A stretch of DNA of 64,000 nt from positions 1 through 64,000 of the forward strand of contig OMZI01000008.1 in the NCBI GenBank assembly GCA_900315485.1. Direction: 5' to 3'. The position numbers were made by a program, and so were the translations under genes. The DNA comes from an uncultured Eubacteriales bacterium. GTDB taxonomy: Bacteria; Bacillota; Clostridia; Peptostreptococcales; Anaerovoracaceae. How positions within the stretch are numbered: the first letter of the stretch is position 1; the number at the start of each line of letters is the position of its first letter. Below, one piece after another: positions 14,807 to 23,137 of the stretch. The notes under the pieces were generated by a model that worked only from the letters and a program-made list of their open reading frames with translations, had not been told where the DNA came from and did not search any database.

Positions 14807-15931
14807 ATGAGTGACGGATATGCAAAGCACTCAAGACCTGAGGATGAAGTGAAAAAGAGCGGACCAGTAGGTAAGCTGCTGAAGTTCATCGGGACTGTAC
14901 TGCTGATCGTCGTGCTGCTTGTGGCGGGGCTGATAGGGTTCCTCTCAGTAACTGAGTACAAGCCTGCGGACTCTGAAGAGATCGCTGTGGAAGGCGAAGC
15001 ATCTGAAGAACTGGCGCCGGGCGATGACCTTACGGTCATGTCGTGGAACATAGGATACGGGGCGCTCGGTGACAATGCCGACTTCTTCATGGACGGCGGC
15101 AAAGGAGTAAAGACCGCAGACGAGGAGAGAGTGATGTCCAACATGGAGGGTATCATCGAAGAGACTTCCTCGCTTGACCCGGATATCATCATGTTCCAGG
15201 AAACTGACAGGGACTCCACCCGTTCGAATCACATAAATGAATATAAGATGCTGCAGGATACCTATCAGGAATACTGTTCGTCATTTGCGAACAACTTCAA
15301 GGTAGCATTCCTGCCATATCCGGTGCCGCCGATGGGAAAGGTCGACTCAGGCATAGCGACCTTCTCGTCATATCCGGTATCAGGGGCTGAAAGGATCCAG
15401 CTGCCTATACCTTTCTCATGGCCTGTAAGGATGGCCAACCTGAAGCGCTGCGCCCTTATATCCCGCGTACCTCTTAAGGGTACAGATAAGGAACTGGTGC
15501 TGGTCAACCTACATCTCGAGGCATATGACGACGGTGAAGGCAAGAAAGCACAGACTGCAATGCTTGCAGATATACTTCAGGCGGAAAAGGAAAAAGGCAA
15601 TTACGTGATAGCCGGAGGAGACTTCAATCAGACGTTCTCATCTGCTGATATATCCTCATATGTGGTCAAGCCTGATAACTGGCAGGCGGGCATGCTGGAT
15701 GAAACGCAGTTCGCAGAAGGCTGGCAGTTTATGATGAATGAAAAGGTCCCAAGCTGCCGCAGCCTGATCGAGCCTTATATCAATGCAGACAAGGATGACT
15801 TCCAGTACTATCTAATAGACGGATTCATCGTTTCAGATAATATCAAAGTGACAGGCGTAGAGAATCAGGATCTCGGATTTGTTGTATCCGACCATAATCC
15901 TGTATACATGAAACTGCAGCTTGTCAAATAA
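14807..15931 (+). CDS. Membrane-anchored endonuclease/exonuclease/phosphatase family protein
   Basis: A 374-residue protein. A cytosolic basic N-terminus is followed by one membrane helix (residues about 25-48, IGTVLLIVVLLVAGLIGFLS), placing the catalytic domain outside. The EEP fold shows its metal and catalytic motifs in order: MSWNIGYG (Asn), MFQETDRDS (Glu), VNLHLEAYDDG (His), AGGDFNQTF (Asp, Asn) and VVSDHNPVY (Asp, His). The family cleaves phosphodiesters or phosphomonoesters of nucleic acids, phosphoinositides or sphingolipids; the extracellular location argues for a lipid or secreted substrate. RBS AAAGGAG. The next gene begins 13 bases later. Confidence 0.88.
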   Translation: MSDGYAKHSRPEDEVKKSGPVGKLLKFIGTVLLIVVLLVAGLIGFLSVTEYKPADSEEIAVEGEASEELAPGDDLTVMSWNIGYGALGDNADFFMDGGKGVKTADEERVMSNMEGIIEETSSLDPDIIMFQETDRDSTRSNHINEYKMLQDTYQEYCSSFANNFKVAFLPYPVPPMGKVDSGIATFSSYPVSGAERIQLPIPFSWPVRMANLKRCALISRVPLKGTDKELVLVNLHLEAYDDGEGKKAQTAMLADILQAEKEKGNYVIAGGDFNQTFSSADISSYVVKPDNWQAGMLDETQFAEGWQFMMNEKVPSCRSLIEPYINADKDDFQYYLIDGFIVSDNIKVTGVENQDLGFVVSDHNPVYMKLQLVK

Positions 15932-15944
15932 TACGGAGGAAATG

Positions 15945-16343
15945 ATGGCAGAACTTAAGCCGGGTATTACCGGAAAGGCAGAGGATGCTGTAACTGAAGA
16001 GCGCACTGCTGCATCAATGGGAAGCGGAGGCCTGAGAGTCTATGCAACACCGAGGATGACGGCAATGATGGAATATACGGCCTGGTCCAGTGTCGAACCA
16101 TTCATGGAAGAAGGTATGGGGACAGTCGGAACCAGGCTTGACATCTCCCATGTGGCAGCAAGCCCTGTCGGATCGCATATAAGTTACGAGAGTGAACTTA
16201 CTGAGATCGACAGGCGCAGACTTGTATTCAGTGTCAAAGCGTTCGACGATGCCGGACTCATCGGAGAAGGCGTCCACGAGAGATTCATAATAGATAATGC
16301 AAAATTCATGTCCAGAGCCGAGAGCAAGCTGGAGAACAGATAA
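15945..16343 (+). CDS. FlK-like hotdog-fold thioesterase
   Basis: A 132-residue acyl-CoA thioesterase. Thr35, Glu43 and His69 (YATPRMTAMMEYTAW and DISHVAASPVG) have exactly the spacing of the catalytic Thr-Glu-His of fluoroacetyl-CoA thioesterase FlK, whose relatives in Clostridia probably hydrolyse other short acyl-CoAs. The start at 15945 is the second of two tandem ATGs, better spaced from GGAGG. The gene lies between the EEP phosphatase and the pyrophosphatase with short gaps, in one operon. The specific acyl-CoA cannot be read from sequence. Confidence 0.85.
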   Translation: MAELKPGITGKAEDAVTEERTAASMGSGGLRVYATPRMTAMMEYTAWSSVEPFMEEGMGTVGTRLDISHVAASPVGSHISYESELTEIDRRRLVFSVKAFDDAGLIGEGVHERFIIDNAKFMSRAESKLENR

Positions 16344-16367
16344 ATATCACATAGTGGGGGAAACTAC

Positions 16368-17993
16368 ATGAGCAAAGTATACATAACAGGGCATCGCAAT
16401 CCGGATCTCGACAGCCTGTGCGCTGCTCTCTCTTATGCAAAACTCAAGAACATGACTGACATGGAGAACGAGTACGTTCCGGTGCATTGCAGCCCGGTTT
16501 CTGACGGCGTCAGAAAACAGATGGAAGCTATGGGGCTGGAGATACCGGTCTATAAGAAGGATGTAAGACCTAAGGTCAAGGACGTGGTGATGGTACCTGC
16601 AACGCGTTTCCAGACATCGCAGCCTATTTTTGATCTGGTCCAGACATATAACACGGAGAACCCGCCTGTCATCCCGCTTTTCGAAGGAGAGGCGTTCAAA
16701 GGGCTCCTCAGCGTGGACGACATCACGGGATGGTTCCTTGAGGACAACAGGGAGACTGTACCGGTATATAAATTCAGTACGGATAATATCCTCAGAGTCA
16801 TTTCCGGAAAGCTCCTGCACAAGGGAACAAAGGAGGAAATAGAAGGATCGCTTCTGGTAGGAGCGGCAGCTTATGATGCTTTCTGCTCATTTATAGATGA
16901 GTTCCCGCAGTGCATCGTGGTGATGGGCTACAGAAAAGAGCACATGGAATATGCTGTAAAACAGCAGGTGCCTGCAATCATAATAACAGCCGCAGATGTG
17001 GATGGAGGTGTTCCTGACCTTGACCTTTCCGGGTACGAGGGATCCGTATTCATGACAGACCTCGGAACAGCAGAGACCATCCGCAGAACAAGGATGGCTG
17101 AGCCGCTTGAGACCATGATGGAGATCGGGACTGAGACTGTAGATGCAGAGGATCTCTTCATAGATGCCAAAAGCACTCTGGCCAACTCCCGCACCCGCGG
17201 CCTTGCAGTCATGGAGAACGGTGAGTTTGCAGGATTCGTATCGAGAAGATGCTTCCTTGATGCTCCTAAGTACAAGGTGATCATGGTCGACCATAATGAG
17301 CCGGCGCAGAGCATCGAAGGAATAGAGACTGCTGATGTCATCGAGATAATAGACCATCACAGGCTGGACTCAGTATCCACTCAGATGCCTATATTCATCG
17401 ATGCAGAGCCTCTCGGCAGCACCTGCACGATCATCTACCAGCAGTATATAAGACACGGTATCATGCCGGATGCATATATAGCGAAGGTAATGCTTACCGG
17501 AATCATTTCAGATACGCTTATTCTCAGGAGCCCTACGACTACAGCATCGGATATAAGTACTGTTGAGATGCTCGCAAGGCTCGCTAGGATCCCGAGCATT
17601 GAGGAGTTCGGTGAGAAACTCTTCAGCATTACTGACAACCTTGAGACGCAGGATCCGGAAGAGAGTATCCTCGCAGACTTCAAGAAGTACGAATCAGGCG
17701 GAGTCCGCATGGGCATCGGCCAGTGCGAAGTGACTACCCTCGGAAATGTCAGAGACTATGCGGACAGATATATTGAAGCACTGGAAGCCATAAAGACCAG
17801 AGAGGGCCTCGACTGGACACTTCTGATGATCACAGACGTGCTGAGAGAGAAGAGCGTTCTGCTTGCATCTGACTACAGGGCCAACAAGGATCTTCCGTAT
17901 GTTATGAAGGCAAAACAGATATACAACATGCCGGGAGTCATGAGCCGCAAGAAGCAGCTCCTGCCGACACTGATTTCTATTACTGCGAAGTAA
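16368..17993 (+). CDS. ppaC: CBS/DRTGG-containing family II manganese-dependent inorganic pyrophosphatase
   Basis: A 541-residue cytosolic enzyme that hydrolyses pyrophosphate to phosphate. The DHH domain starts with YITGHRNPDLDSLCAALSY (His8, Asp12, Asp14 metal ligands). A regulatory insert follows: a CBS motif (VVMVPATRFQTSQPIFDLV), a DRTGG domain, then a second CBS (AEDLFIDAKSTLANSRTRGL). The DHH part resumes with IMVDHNEPAQS and IIDHHRLDS and ends in a DHHA2 domain with TSDTLILRSPT-like and SRKKQLLP motifs. In this class the CBS pair binds adenine nucleotides, so activity should follow AMP/ADP versus ATP or diadenosine polyphosphates. RBS GGGGGAA. Length fits the CBS-type enzymes. Confidence 0.93.
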   Translation: MSKVYITGHRNPDLDSLCAALSYAKLKNMTDMENEYVPVHCSPVSDGVRKQMEAMGLEIPVYKKDVRPKVKDVVMVPATRFQTSQPIFDLVQTYNTENPPVIPLFEGEAFKGLLSVDDITGWFLEDNRETVPVYKFSTDNILRVISGKLLHKGTKEEIEGSLLVGAAAYDAFCSFIDEFPQCIVVMGYRKEHMEYAVKQQVPAIIITAADVDGGVPDLDLSGYEGSVFMTDLGTAETIRRTRMAEPLETMMEIGTETVDAEDLFIDAKSTLANSRTRGLAVMENGEFAGFVSRRCFLDAPKYKVIMVDHNEPAQSIEGIETADVIEIIDHHRLDSVSTQMPIFIDAEPLGSTCTIIYQQYIRHGIMPDAYIAKVMLTGIISDTLILRSPTTTASDISTVEMLARLARIPSIEEFGEKLFSITDNLETQDPEESILADFKKYESGGVRMGIGQCEVTTLGNVRDYADRYIEALEAIKTREGLDWTLLMITDVLREKSVLLASDYRANKDLPYVMKAKQIYNMPGVMSRKKQLLPTLISITAK

Positions 17994-18006
17994 TTACGGG
18001 AGGGAA

Positions 18007-19698
18007 ATGAAAACCAACTGGTATAAGGAAGCGGTGGTATATCAGGTATACCCGTTCAGCTTCATGGATTCGGATAATGACGGGATGGGGGACATACCTG
18101 GCATTATTTCAAAGCTTGACTATATAAAAGACCTCGGAGCGACAGCCATATGGTTCTCGCCGCTTTACGTGTCTCCGTGCAGGGACTACGGATACGATGT
18201 CGCTGACTATAAGGCGATAGACCCGAAATTTGGGACGATGGAAGATTTTGACCGATTGATGGAGGAGTGCCGCAAACGCGGCCTCAGGGTGATCATGGAC
18301 ATGGTCCTGAACCATACAAGTGATCAGCACCCGTGGTTCAGGGAGGCGCTGAAGGATAAGAATTCCCCGTACAGGGATTACTACATCATCCGGAAAGGCA
18401 GATGGGCAGGCAGGAAGAAGAATAAACTGATCCCGCCTACCAACTGGACATCTTCGTTCACGGGTTCTGCCTGGCAGAGGATAGATGGTACAGATGAGTT
18501 CTATCTGCATCTCTTCGCACCTGAGCAGCCTGACCTCAACTGGGAGAATCCGGCTGTACGGGACGAGATAATCGATATACTGAAGTTCTGGCTGGACAAG
18601 GGCGTCAGCGGCTTCAGATTCGATGTGTTCAACATGTACTCCAAGGTATATCCTCTGAGGGATGACAGGTCGCCTGTCAGGTTCCAGAAGGGGACGCCGT
18701 ACTATGTCGACGGACCGAGGATGCATGAGTTCCTGAAGGAAATGAATGACAGGGCGCTGTCCCTGTATGATTCATACACAGTAGGCGAGTCATACATACC
18801 TGATCCGGAGCATGCTTCGAGATATATAAGTGAGGAGTCGGGAGAGCTCGATACTATTTTCGACTTTGAACACCTCAACGCGGACAACAACCTCAAGTTC
18901 ATGCCGAAACCATTCGACCTCAGAGTGTTCAAGAAAGGGCTGATCGAGCCGCAGCTCAGACATCACGGCCGCGGCTGGAACACGCTGGTCCTTGAGAACC
19001 ATGACAACCCGAGGAGCGTGTCGAGATTCGGTATCAATACTAAGAAATACCGCTACGAAGCGGCGACATTCCTCGCACTGGTCACCTTCATGGGATGGGG
19101 CACCCCGTTCATATATCAGGGTGAGGAGATCGGGATGACGAATTCGGATTTCCGCAGCATGAGCCAGCTGAAGGACCCTGTTTCGCATTTTGTATATGAC
19201 ATGATGACAGGGCAGCTCCATATTCCGGGCAAAGCGGCTTTTGCCATGATCCGCAGAGGTGCCAGGGATCACGCCAGGACACCGATGCAGTGGGACGGAA
19301 GCGTGAACGCGGGATTCAATACCGGAGCTGAACCGTGGCAGTGCATCAACAGCAATTACAGGGATATAAATGCTGAGAAGGACCTTGCATCGGAGAAGTC
19401 CGTATACAGGTTCTACCAGAAGCTGCTTGAGATCAAGAAGACGGATAAGACGGCCATATACGGTGAGACGATCGAATACGACCCTGACAACAGGAAGATC
19501 ATCATGTACTCGCGTACATATGAGGGCAGAAGACTCCTGATAGCCGGCAACTTCTCCGGAAAGAAGACAGAGTGCATCATACCTGATGATTTTGCCCTTA
19601 CAGAACTCAACATAAAGCTCACCAATTATGACAGGAACAGGGTTGAACGGGTAATGGAACTCGAACCATACGAGGCGATATTATTCGAAGAAATGTGA
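18007..19698 (+). CDS. malL: GH13 alpha-glucosidase (oligo-1,6-glucosidase type)
   Basis: A 563-residue cytosolic enzyme that releases glucose from the non-reducing end of short alpha-glucosides. The TIM barrel begins WYKEAVVYQVYPFSFMDS; conserved regions are DMVLNHTSDQHPWF, GFRFDVFNM (nucleophile Asp206), YTVGESYIPDP (acid/base Glu261) and LENHDNPRS (Asp333). The segment DNDGMGDIPGI is the calcium-type loop of this subfamily. The closest types are oligo-1,6-glucosidase, isomaltase and trehalose-6-phosphate hydrolase; these cannot be told apart safely here, and no PTS or ABC sugar transporter is adjacent. The RBS GGGAGGG is close before the ATG. It ends at a palindromic element. Confidence 0.9.
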   Translation: MKTNWYKEAVVYQVYPFSFMDSDNDGMGDIPGIISKLDYIKDLGATAIWFSPLYVSPCRDYGYDVADYKAIDPKFGTMEDFDRLMEECRKRGLRVIMDMVLNHTSDQHPWFREALKDKNSPYRDYYIIRKGRWAGRKKNKLIPPTNWTSSFTGSAWQRIDGTDEFYLHLFAPEQPDLNWENPAVRDEIIDILKFWLDKGVSGFRFDVFNMYSKVYPLRDDRSPVRFQKGTPYYVDGPRMHEFLKEMNDRALSLYDSYTVGESYIPDPEHASRYISEESGELDTIFDFEHLNADNNLKFMPKPFDLRVFKKGLIEPQLRHHGRGWNTLVLENHDNPRSVSRFGINTKKYRYEAATFLALVTFMGWGTPFIYQGEEIGMTNSDFRSMSQLKDPVSHFVYDMMTGQLHIPGKAAFAMIRRGARDHARTPMQWDGSVNAGFNTGAEPWQCINSNYRDINAEKDLASEKSVYRFYQKLLEIKKTDKTAIYGETIEYDPDNRKIIMYSRTYEGRRLLIAGNFSGKKTECIIPDDFALTELNIKLTNYDRNRVERVMELEPYEAILFEEM

Positions 19699-19727
19699 CA
19701 AAGGGGACGGTCCTTTTGACACATTCC
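19696..19727. repeat. Short palindromic element of the REP/RAYT-associated type
   Basis: TGTGACAAAGGGGACGGTCC continues as TTTTGACACA, so the outer parts TGTGACAAA.GG and CC.TTTTGACACA pair around GGACGGT. It overlaps the alpha-glucosidase stop codon. From memory, near-identical GTGACAAAGGGGACGGTCC sequences occur dispersed in many bacteria next to genes for REP-associated tyrosine transposases. It may also serve as a terminator (TTTT on the 3' side). No transposase is in the window. Confidence 0.5.
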
Positions 19728-19759
19728 ATTCTTTATATATGAAAGGACGGTATAAAACT

Positions 19760-20932
19760 ATGACGATGGGATATTATGCTCCGACGAATGTGCACTTCGG
19801 TGCCGGGGCAGAGGATAAGGTGGCTGAGGTTCTCAAGGCTGAAGGCGCAACCAAGGTTCTTATTCATTTCGGCGGCGGCTCTGTAAAGAGATCCGGGCTG
19901 CTGGACAAGGTGGAAAAACTTCTGAGCGAAGGCGGGATCGAATACGTTGAGCTCGGCGGCGTCGTTCCTAATCCGAGAGTGAGCCTTGTGCGCAAAGGTA
20001 TAGAGCTGGTAAAAAGCGAAGGCGTCGACTTTATTCTTGCTGTAGGCGGCGGCTCTGTTCTCGACAGTGCCAAGGCTATCGGCTACGGTGTTTACGGCGG
20101 AGGAGATGTATGGGACTTCTACTGCGGCAATAGGAAGGTCGAGGGGACCCTTCCTGTAGGTGTTATCCTGACACTGGCTGCCACAGGATCTGAGATGAGT
20201 GACTCATCGGTAATCACAAATGATGAGACTGACCCGATATACAAGAGAGGCGTCAACACGGATTTCGGCAGGGTAAAATTTGCACTGCTCGATCCTGAAC
20301 TCACATACACAGTATCGAAGTATCAGACTGCATGCGGTGCAACGGATATCATGATGCACACACTCGAGAGATACTTCCACCAGGGATATGCTCTCGACTT
20401 CACAGACCAGATGTCGTTCACTCTTCTCAAAGAGGTAATGAAGAATGCTCCGGTCGCACTCGAGCATCCTGATGACTATGATGCAAGAGCCAACATCATG
20501 TGGTGCGGCACACTTTCACATAACGGACTCATGGCTACAGGAAACGCAAACAAAGGCGACTGGGCATGCCACCAGATAGAGCATGAGCTCTCCGCTGAGC
20601 ATGACGTAGCACACGGCGCCGGCCTTGCAGCTATATGGGGATCCTGGGCGAGATACGTCCTGAGCGTTGATCCGGAAAGATTCGTAAAGCTCGGAGAGGG
20701 CGTGTTCGGTGAGAGTGACCCTGTCAAGGCGATTGAGAAGTTCGAGGAGTTCTTCAGATCGATCGGCATGCCGACAGACATAAAGGGGCTGGGTCTCGAT
20801 TTCGACGAGGCAGCATGCCGCACTGCAGCGCTCGGAGTAACATTCCAGAATGCGCGTAAGATCGGAAACTTCAAGGTGCTGGATACTGAGGATATCTTCA
20901 ATATCTACATGATGGCAGCCGGATTGAAATAG
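19760..20932 (+). CDS. Iron-containing alcohol dehydrogenase (butanol dehydrogenase type)
   Basis: A 390-residue group III alcohol dehydrogenase. The N-terminal nucleotide-binding half has the GGGSV loops (VLIHFGGGSVKRSGL and FILAVGGGSVLDSAKAIGYG), and the metal-binding half has TLAATGSEMSDSSVI, ATDIMMHTLERYF and CHQIEHELSAEHDVAHGAGL with the Asp/His iron ligands. The pattern is that of BdhA/BdhB/YqhD-like enzymes that reduce short-chain aldehydes with NAD(P)H during fermentation. The start at 19760 follows GAAAGGACGG at 12 bases; the ATG at 19739 lies inside that RBS and is unlikely. It ends just before the cruciform-like element. Confidence 0.9.
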   Translation: MTMGYYAPTNVHFGAGAEDKVAEVLKAEGATKVLIHFGGGSVKRSGLLDKVEKLLSEGGIEYVELGGVVPNPRVSLVRKGIELVKSEGVDFILAVGGGSVLDSAKAIGYGVYGGGDVWDFYCGNRKVEGTLPVGVILTLAATGSEMSDSSVITNDETDPIYKRGVNTDFGRVKFALLDPELTYTVSKYQTACGATDIMMHTLERYFHQGYALDFTDQMSFTLLKEVMKNAPVALEHPDDYDARANIMWCGTLSHNGLMATGNANKGDWACHQIEHELSAEHDVAHGAGLAAIWGSWARYVLSVDPERFVKLGEGVFGESDPVKAIEKFEEFFRSIGMPTDIKGLGLDFDEAACRTAALGVTFQNARKIGNFKVLDTEDIFNIYMMAAGLK

Positions 20933-20941
20933 TTCAGAATA

Positions 20942-21035
20942 CAGCGCAGACAGTTCTTACTGCTCGCGTCCTCGAAATGCAGCATATCTTAATGGCATTT
21001 CTGCGGAATACTCGCAGTCAGAACTGTCTGCGCTG
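20942..21035. repeat. 94-nt cruciform-like structured element
   Basis: The outer arms CAGCGCAGACAGTTC (20942-20956) and its exact complement (21021-21035) extend by TTACTGC/GCAGTCA to 22 pairs with one mismatch. Inside is a second hairpin, GAAATGC (20974-20980) with GCATTTC (20995-21001). There is no T tract, so it is not a plain terminator. It has the look of a miniature mobile element or a structured RNA; one copy in the window, hence no repeat evidence here. Confidence 0.6.
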
Positions 21036-21104
21036 ATTGTAAATAAAACAGACTGCACATCTGCAAATGAAATATTTCATTAGTGGTGAAAGGAAGGGGA
21101 GAGA

Positions 21105-21839
21105 ATGAAACCTGAGATTGAACAGCTTAAGAAGATAATCGATGAGAGCAATAATATAGTTTTCTTCGGCGGGGCAGGTGTCTCAACTGAGAGCGGTATC
21201 CCTGATTTCAGGAGTGCCAACGGTCTGTACAACCAGGATCTCGGCAGGACGGTATCCCCTGAAGAGATGATATCGCACTCCTTCTATGTAAGGCACACGA
21301 AAGACTTCTATGAATTCTACAAGGACAAGCTTATATACAAGGATGCTAAGCCGAATGCATGCCACAAGGCGCTTGCTGAGCTCGAGAAGCAGGGCAAGGT
21401 GAGAGCGATAGTCACTCAGAATATCGACGGGCTGCATCAGCTCGCAGGGAGCAAAACAGTATTCGAGCTTCACGGCTCGGTTCTCAGAAACTACTGTGAG
21501 AAATGCCATGCTTTCTACGACGTGGACAAGGTGCTTGAGTCCGACGGCGTTCCGTACTGCGACAAGTGCGGCGGCAGGATCAAGCCGGATGTAGTGCTGT
21601 ATGAAGAGGGCCTGGATGAGGATGTGATAAACGGAGCTGTCAATGCGATAGCACAGGCAGACACTCTGATCGTCGGCGGCACTACGCTGATCGTCTATCC
21701 TGCGGCAGGACTCATCAGGTATTTCCGCGGAAAGAACCTGGTACTGATCAACATGTCGGCCACACAGGCGGATAAATCGGCTGACCTTGTCATAAGAGAT
21801 CCGATCGGAGAAGTATTCAGTCAGGTGATGGGCTGGTAA
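21105..21839 (+). CDS. cobB: NAD-dependent protein deacylase (sirtuin)
   Basis: A 244-residue cytosolic Sir2-family enzyme that removes acetyl or other acyl groups from lysines using NAD. Motifs are complete: FFGGAGVSTESGIPDFRS (NAD binding), TQNIDGLHQLAG, the catalytic His in FELHGSVLRNY, and a zinc site with CEKC and CDKC. GGTTLIVYPAAGLIRYF is the late NAD-contact strand. The start has GGAAGGGGAGAG upstream. It is a single gene behind the cruciform element and faces the yedF pair. Given several acetyltransferase genes in the window it could counteract some of them, but no link is shown. Confidence 0.93.
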   Translation: MKPEIEQLKKIIDESNNIVFFGGAGVSTESGIPDFRSANGLYNQDLGRTVSPEEMISHSFYVRHTKDFYEFYKDKLIYKDAKPNACHKALAELEKQGKVRAIVTQNIDGLHQLAGSKTVFELHGSVLRNYCEKCHAFYDVDKVLESDGVPYCDKCGGRIKPDVVLYEEGLDEDVINGAVNAIAQADTLIVGGTTLIVYPAAGLIRYFRGKNLVLINMSATQADKSADLVIRDPIGEVFSQVMGW

Positions 21840-21865
21840 CAGCCTGAGTCATACGGGCAAAATAA

Positions 21866-21896
21866 ACGGGCCATGCTCTCTGTGAGCATGGCCCGT
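21866..21896 (-). terminator. Terminator of the yedF-DUF3343 unit (convergent with cobB)
   Basis: A 13-bp perfect stem ACGGGCCATGCTC with its complement and a five-base loop. On the minus strand it is followed by TTTATTTT, so it is primarily the end of the minus-strand unit; it may also slow cobB read-through. Confidence 0.85.
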
Positions 21897-21907
21897 AAAA
21901 TTGGCTG

Positions 21908-22186
21908 CTACTTGATATGTGCTATTTTGTCACACTGAATATCTCCGGTTTCAGGATCGCGCAGAACGTGATAGTAAGCGTAGTCCTCCGGGGTCAGCTT
22001 GCTGCTTTCCCTGAAAATCTCTTCGGCATTCTCGCGCCTGTCAGGTCTGATCCTTACGGAAATACCGCAGCTGGCCGAGATGAATCTCGGTACCGGCATA
22101 ATGGTCACCTCTGCAGGCTTGAGAAGCTTCTCTGTTGAGATAGCAGCGTGCGTTGATTCAAATGTGAGCAGATAATATTCGTTCAT
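21908..22186 (-). CDS. DUF3343 protein (putative Se/S carrier-like)
   Basis: A 92-residue protein of the DUF3343 family: MNEYYLLTFESTHAAISTEK at the start, then VTIMPVPRFISASCGISVRI with the single conserved Cys in the SCG turn. These proteins are often annotated as putative selenium or sulfur carrier proteins and travel with yedF, as here; the actual reaction is unproven. It lies 88 bases downstream of yedF on the same strand, past a hairpin. Its RBS is weak (TTAAGAACG). No selD, selA or selB is present in the window. Confidence 0.85.
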   Translation of the reverse strand: MNEYYLLTFESTHAAISTEKLLKPAEVTIMPVPRFISASCGISVRIRPDRRENAEEIFRESSKLTPEDYAYYHVLRDPETGDIQCDKIAHIK

Positions 22187-22205
22187 AACGTTCTTAATTA
22201 TACAT

Positions 22206-22233
22206 AATCGCGGGCTTTTGTAAACCCGCGATT
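22206..22233 (-). terminator. Hairpin between yedF and the DUF3343 gene
   Basis: AATCGCGGG (22206-22214) pairs with CCCGCGATT (22225-22233). On the minus strand the following sequence is ATGTATAATT, a poor T tract, so it probably reduces rather than stops transcription into the DUF3343 gene. Confidence 0.55.
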
Positions 22234-22274
22234 TTGTGTTAACAAGTGATTGCCTTATCCTCTTTTGCAGATCA

Positions 22275-22850
22275 TTACAGCTTGATGACCTTGCTTACTT
22301 CCTGCATAGCACCGAGGATGTCGTACATGTTGCTGACTGTTCCGACCTTGAGCTCGTCCTTGAGGCCGTAGAAGTTGAGGCATGTTCCGCATACGAGGAC
22401 CTGGGTTCCCTTTTCGATGAGGGTGTTCAGGTTCTCAACGATCTGTGGCTCAACGCCTGTTACCAGCTTGACGCCTTCGTTCATGAAGAGAACGTATGAA
22501 GGAACCTTGTCGGACTCGCTGAGTGTGAAGATAGCCATCTTTGCGAGGTTTCCGCCGAGCTCGGAATCGTTGGTTCCGATAGCGTTAGTGTTGAAGAATA
22601 CAGCGTATGTGTCTGCTACGTCTACGTGTGCGTTCTTCTTGGTCTCGCCGTTAGCGAACTTTACGAGGAACTTGTCGCCGCATGGTTCGCTTGTTGCAGG
22701 TCTTCCGAGTGAGTCGCCGAGTCTTGTCAGGTTGTCGATCTGAGTCTGTCCGTCTACGATGATCTCAACATCCTGCTCGCCTGCCTCGAGCTCTTTCTTA
22801 GCCATGATTACAGGAATAGGGCACTGCTTGCCGCCAGCATCAATTCTCAT
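22275..22850 (-). CDS. yedF: YedF, sulfurtransferase-like selenium metabolism protein
   Basis: A 191-residue protein. Residues 1-70 form a TusA-like domain with its CPxP motif in RIDAGGKQCPIPVIMAKKEL (Cys9). The C-terminal DsrE-like part carries QVLVCGTCLNFYGLKDELKV, the CGTC motif typical of YedF. TusA-like proteins pass persulfide sulfur, and YedF is proposed to do similar work for selenium in organisms that make selenophosphate. Codons are highly biased, suggesting strong expression. The RBS (GGAGGTAATACT) precedes ATG at 22850. The role in this organism depends on whether selD exists elsewhere. Confidence 0.9.
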   Translation of the reverse strand: MRIDAGGKQCPIPVIMAKKELEAGEQDVEIIVDGQTQIDNLTRLGDSLGRPATSEPCGDKFLVKFANGETKKNAHVDVADTYAVFFNTNAIGTNDSELGGNLAKMAIFTLSESDKVPSYVLFMNEGVKLVTGVEPQIVENLNTLIEKGTQVLVCGTCLNFYGLKDELKVGTVSNMYDILGAMQEVSKVIKL

Positions 22851-23137
22851 TAGTATTACCTCCGGTTATTTATAAAATTGCAAGCGGAAGGGCTGCTCCG
22901 GCATACTGCTGTCAGCTCTGCCGCTGTTTTTAACACCAAATAATAATATACTATTAATGCACTGCAGTGGCCTATTGAAAAAATCTATACCGGATGGCCT
23001 GAAAACTGCCAGTCTGCAATCCGGATAATATGGGAGCATTTGTCTGCAAAAATATACCGCAATGAGGTGTTTCGCTGTGACTTTTGCGCCCCTGATATAG
23101 TATGATTATATGGATTACAGAGCAGGAAGGAAAACAC

